A model generated the notes under the pieces. That model made no database searches. It saw only the letters and a list, made by a program, of their open reading frames with translations, and was not told where the DNA came from. The position numbers and the translations under genes were made by a program. From Paraglomus occultum (lineage: Eukaryota; Glomeromycota; Glomeromycetes; Paraglomerales; Paraglomeraceae), in assembly GCA_910592205.1 (NCBI GenBank), contig CAJVPJ010000404.1:1-26186 (forward strand): a stretch of 26,186 bases of DNA, read 5' to 3'. Positions within the stretch are counted from its first letter, which is position 1, and every line of letters starts with the position of its first letter. This document shows, piece after piece, positions 23,101-26,186 of this stretch.

Positions 23101-24071
23101 GCTGACCATGGATGTTGGAAATCGTCAGGTAAATATCATATTTGTTTATATGTGGCTGTTAATGATCTCATATACTAACTAAATCGGCGTGTTCCCACAG
23201 ACAAAAACACCCTGACATTTTTAACGACAAGCTTACGCCGAGCATTTCGTTAATAATGAATTCACGACCAGACTAAATTTACCTGATTTCATTGTCCAAA
23301 CAACCTTTGCTTATTACAACGATTTCTTTCATTGAACATTTCTGCTAATGTGTCGAGCATAACACTGTTCACTTCTCTTATTGACTGTCGCTCCTTATTC
23401 AATTTAAGTATTCAAGCGAACCGCCATTCAGCTTTAGTCTTTTTGCACACTTGACTATATTAGCTGTGTTTGCTTACACACAAGGACGAATATATATAGG
23501 TTCAGATAATTAGGTAATAATGGGCGAAACTTGTCAGTCTATCATCAGTCAACAACTCTCTACCTGAAGAATTCCCTGGTATTAGATTGTTTATAGGATA
23601 GTCAAAAATACTGCACTTTAACAATAATTAATTGCGTCTTCTCACTTTCCAAGATTTTTATGTATATAAACAATGACAGGTTTAGGTGTGCTGAGTGATG
23701 TATGATTGGCATCTCTCTCATGGGTTTTACAGTTTGCTCTGGAAGAATACAATTATTTTAGTCGCTGAGGTGCACCTGGCAGACATTACAAGAAATAAAT
23801 AAAAGGAATGTACACATGAGCATAACAAAGTCATACTATGAGCCTGAAATCAACGTTCCAACACGTATGTCAGTTTGGCCTTTATGATTATGAATGGCAA
23901 CAAACCAGACAAATGCAATTCAAACAAATTATTATTATGTGATTGAAAGTTCTGTGCACAAATTTAGTGACTGATTTTGAATTGTATTTTGTTTGATTAA
24001 TCTATATTATAATTATTATTATACCCAAAAAGTTTGACTGATGCTCAACCTATAATATGGGGTGTGCTGCA
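20161..24071. other. AT-rich region without recognisable genes
   Basis: About 3.9 kb. The longest frames (20167-20361 plus, 21158-21475 and 21554-21898 minus, 22982-23182 plus) have no domain, no consistent start or splice context and overlap one another. No tRNA, CRISPR-like array or intact transposon was seen. One short copy of the repeat found at 24072 lies at 23900-23915. Confidence 0.5.
23900..23915 (+). repeat. Third, degenerate copy of the ACAAAACCAGACAAAGTG repeat
   Basis: The sequence ACAAACCAGACAAATG matches the repeat at 24072-24089 except for one missing A and one missing G. It is in direct orientation, 157 nt upstream of the last base of spacer before that copy. Confidence 0.45.
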
Positions 24072-24089
24072 ACAAAACCAGACAAAGTG
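24072..24089 (+). repeat. Left arm of an 18-nt inverted repeat
   Basis: ACAAAACCAGACAAAGTG; its reverse complement occurs with one mismatch at 26013-26030. The pair brackets the decayed coding stretch and the miniature element. Confidence 0.5.
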
Positions 24090-24099
24090 AACATTTGAC

Positions 24100-25725
24100 G
24101 TCACTTGCTTATCTTCTTTTAATTTTTTTAATACTTCCTTATTTTCAATCAAAGTCACTTTTTAACTTCAATTTGAGCCTTCTGTTGAGAATTCAATTTT
24201 TCTAATTGAGATTTTAATCGAGCAACTTCTTTTTATAAGATTCTATTTTGTTAACCAATTCTTGAGGAGTTCGTAACGATAATATCACGTCATTTACTAA
24301 AATAAGCCAATTGTACGAGTTTTTTTAAATCTTTCTACATCAATTTCTAATTCTTTTATCCTATCCAAGAGCTCTTGTTTTTGTCTTTTACTTCACTCCT
24401 CAGACTTTTCTTGAAACTTGGCTACTTCTTTTCTTTCTATTTCTAGTGCTTCCTCAGTAGTAGTTAATTTATAATTGTCCCGTAAATCATTGATTTGGCG
24501 TTCGTAAAAGTGGGTTCTCTTTCTTCATGAGGTAAAACCGGAAGTTCTTTCTCTTTTGGATCTTCTCCGCGCTCGATACAATGACAAACATATTTTCTAG
24601 TGGTGTAATTAGTATCTGAATCAACTCGCAATCTTCCTATTCCACATCCCTCACATTTGGATAATTCATTATTCTCAAACTTTTTTTTTTACAATTTTGA
24701 CAAGCAAAATCAAGTGCAACTAGTTTATGGGTTATTTTACTACGAGCTACTATTTGACAAACTATTATGTCTTCTTCTCTAAGAGAGACACAAACACTAC
24801 AAGGCAGCTTAGTACTGCATCATTTTCTAATTCTAAAATTGTATAATAATAAAGTAACTGTCTCACTTTTATTTAGTTTTAATCTCTACCTTAGCAATTA
24901 ACTCCTGACTTCGCTGCTTAGTTTTCTCGATTAAATGCTGGAATTTAGTTTTTGTTTTCTCTTTAATATTCTAAATTTATTTGGTGTTTTGGGTAAAAAT
25001 TTATTGGTAAGATAAAGTTCTCTTTTTGACGTTTTTCTTCTGCCAGTTCCTCGGAAATTTCTCTTTTTTTTTTCACCCTTTGTTCTCGACTCTTCTCGTA
25101 ATTTTTAGTCTCTACCTTCTCTTTTGCTAGTCACTCAATAACTTTTTTAACTTTTCTGATTCGTCATTAAGTTTATTTTGCACATCCTCAATCTTTGCGG
25201 AACTTTTTCTAGACTCTCATGCTTAATTGCATCAAGATTATTCCTTACCGGGCTGGGCAAACCATGAACTTCAGCAAAAAATTCCTGGCAGTGGTAGCCA
25301 CGCAATATTGATGACCATCCTGGTTTTCACCGTGGCATTCTCTTTACATTACCATGGTCCCGCGGTAGAAGACCATTTTTTAATAGATGATTTCTGATAT
25401 CTTCAAAGTAATTGCGGCCAATACCAAGCATATTGGGGTAAGTTTTTTGACAAATAGGGGTGTTGCGATTTCAGCAGTAAACAGTTCTCTTATTGACTCG
25501 ATTTTTGTCCTTGAGACGCCGACTAGTACTGATCGCTCCTCCATCCATGGATTTGAGTTGGGCCATTAAGAAAATGTCTTGTTCGGGTTTTGTTAGCACT
25601 TGGAAATCTTCCCGCAGTTCGGCAAATTCTTCCTTGGGTAACTTGGTCGAGCAACTGCAGCCACAACCTACTTCTAAAAATTGCAGAGCTTTCTCATATT
25701 CATTTATAATTGGGTCGTCTACCAT
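24100..25725 (-). pseudogene. Decayed chimeric gene: fungal repetitive family fused to coiled-coil/zinc-ribbon protein, TGA at Trp sites
   Basis: No intact frame exists. From the ATG at 25725 one frame runs to 25330 and contains the Cys-rich start GCGCSCSTKLPKEEF, LTKPEQDIFLMAQL, RVNKRTVYC-TGA-NRNTPICQ, LGIGRNYFEDIRNHLL and RMPR-TGA. It then shifts frame and recovers at FAEVHGLPSPVRNN (about 25285-25240). The text to here matches a repetitive, transposon-like family that I recall from arbuscular mycorrhizal fungi. From about 25235 to 24100 the text changes to Lys/Glu-rich coiled coil with several frameshifts (about 25200, 25142, 24960, 24690, 24515, 24325, 24130). CxxC pairs occur at ACQNC (about 24705), KCEGCG (24658 downward) and VCHC. 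TGA falls where Trp fits at 25471-25473, 25327-25329, 25131-25133, 24393-24395 and 24290-24292. There is one TAA near 24868. It is certainly non-functional under the host code. Confidence 0.7.
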
Positions 25726-25990
25726 ATACAGTCTGTCTCAAAAAAAAAAAAAAAGGAATAATTTTCACATGACTATATTATGCGCAACTTGATCAAATTC
25801 GCGTACAGTGCTACAAATTCGGTATTTTATAAAACTTGAAGCTTTTTTCTTTTGCCCGCAGTTAGCAACTAAAATGTCAGGTTCAAACCAAAAAAATCAA
25901 CGCCAAACCTTCTTACTTATGCTGTTTGCTACGGTAGTTATTATGTAATTGCCTTTTTCTTAATTCCGGGTTTTTTTGAGACACTGTATA
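25725..25990. mobile_element. Tc1/mariner-like miniature element (MITE)
   Basis: Terminal inverted repeats: the left end reads TATACAGTCTGTCTCAAAAA, and the right end, on the other strand, TATACAGTGTCTCAAAAAAA, both continuing through an A-run into GGAAT. The ends differ by a two-base insertion and A-run length. TA dinucleotides border both ends, as for Tc1/mariner target-site duplication. The roughly 265-nt interior is too short for a transposase; the longest ATG frame seen inside is about 24 codons (from 25874). The left end overlaps the ATG of the decayed gene. Confidence 0.65.
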
Positions 25991-26012
25991 TATATTTTAT
26001 ATATATTACGCA

Positions 26013-26030
26013 CACTTTGTCTGATTTTGT
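26013..26030 (-). repeat. Right arm of the 18-nt inverted repeat
   Basis: Reads ACAAAATCAGACAAAGTG on the minus strand, 17 of 18 identical to 24072-24089. It lies 23 nt beyond the miniature element, after a TA-rich stretch. Confidence 0.5.
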
Positions 26031-26186
26031 AAAATTTTGTATTATTGCGTACCACATATAGCAATACATCGTCATCATACATTTTATTCTACAACCACAG
26101 CTCCTTCATACATACACTCACTGGACAAAAGTCTACGTAATTTTTGTCGATCACATAGTAAAACATATGAAAAATCTATTTTTTCG

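Noticed and set aside
24100-25725. Repeat-induced point mutation as the cause of the TGA stops
   Set aside because: CpA-to-TpA changes would convert TGG to TAG on the coding strand; only TGA is seen at the Trp-like sites, and frameshifts are also common.
1-26186. Operon, CRISPR array or defence system
   Set aside because: The genes are spliced eukaryotic housekeeping genes on both strands; no regularly spaced repeats were seen.

Overview
The window looks like nuclear DNA of a filamentous fungus, most likely an early-diverging (Mucoromycota-type) lineage and plausibly an arbuscular mycorrhizal fungus. The base composition is AT-rich. Genes carry many short introns of about 46-124 nt with GT..AG ends, 3' ends often carry AATAAA, and the Delta-12 desaturase most resembles, from memory, those of Mucoromycota. 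The right end carries a piece of a repetitive, transposon-like gene family (Cys-rich N-terminus, later an 'EVHGLPSP' motif) that I associate from memory with Glomeromycotina. The host uses TGA as a normal stop: it ends TIM50 and TFIIE-alpha.

Layout. At 0.7-1.1 kb (-) is a small spliced gene for an 81-residue basic protein that I do not recognise. At 2.3-3.4 kb (+) is a single-exon gene joining a PB1 domain, a poly-Glu run and a C-terminal membrane hairpin. At 3.6-5.8 kb (+) is TIM50 in ten exons, and tail-to-tail with it at 5.95-7.2 kb (-) is CBP3/UQCC1. CBP3 is divergent from TFIIE-alpha (7.5-9.5 kb, +, ten exons). Tail-to-tail with TFIIE-alpha is a CUE-domain protein (10.1-11.2 kb, -). After about 2.9 kb with no recognisable gene come RPA32/RFA2 (14.0-15.4 kb, +, seven exons) and, tail-to-tail, a HAL4/SAT4-type Ser/Thr kinase (15.65-17.35 kb, -). 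A Delta-12 fatty acid desaturase (18.4-19.85 kb, -) has a probable 5'-UTR intron reaching to about 20.15 kb. From 20.2 to 24.07 kb I find no gene. The coding genes are housekeeping functions: mitochondrial import and bc1 assembly, transcription initiation, ubiquitin/autophagy adaptor, replication, transporter control and lipid desaturation. They are not an operon or pathway cluster, though two adjacent ones (TIM50, CBP3) are both nuclear genes for mitochondrial biogenesis.

The most unusual part is 24.07-26.03 kb. It holds a heavily frameshifted, decayed coding stretch on the minus strand. Its first part matches the fungal repetitive family; its second part is a Lys/Glu-rich coiled-coil protein interrupted by CxxC zinc-ribbon-like segments. 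Wherever the protein context calls for tryptophan the codon is TGA, five times, and no clear in-frame TGG was seen. That pattern fits a sequence that passed through a genome using genetic code 4, as Mollicutes-related endobacteria of these fungi do, better than ordinary decay. The stretch abuts a Tc1/mariner-like miniature element (25.73-25.99 kb), and the whole lies between 18-nt inverted repeats with one mismatch.

Exon borders were derived by hand from GT/AG sites, reading frame and family resemblance. Frame arithmetic closes exactly for TIM50, TFIIE-alpha, CUE, RPA32, kinase, desaturase and the small gene. The 5' end of CBP3 is unresolved.
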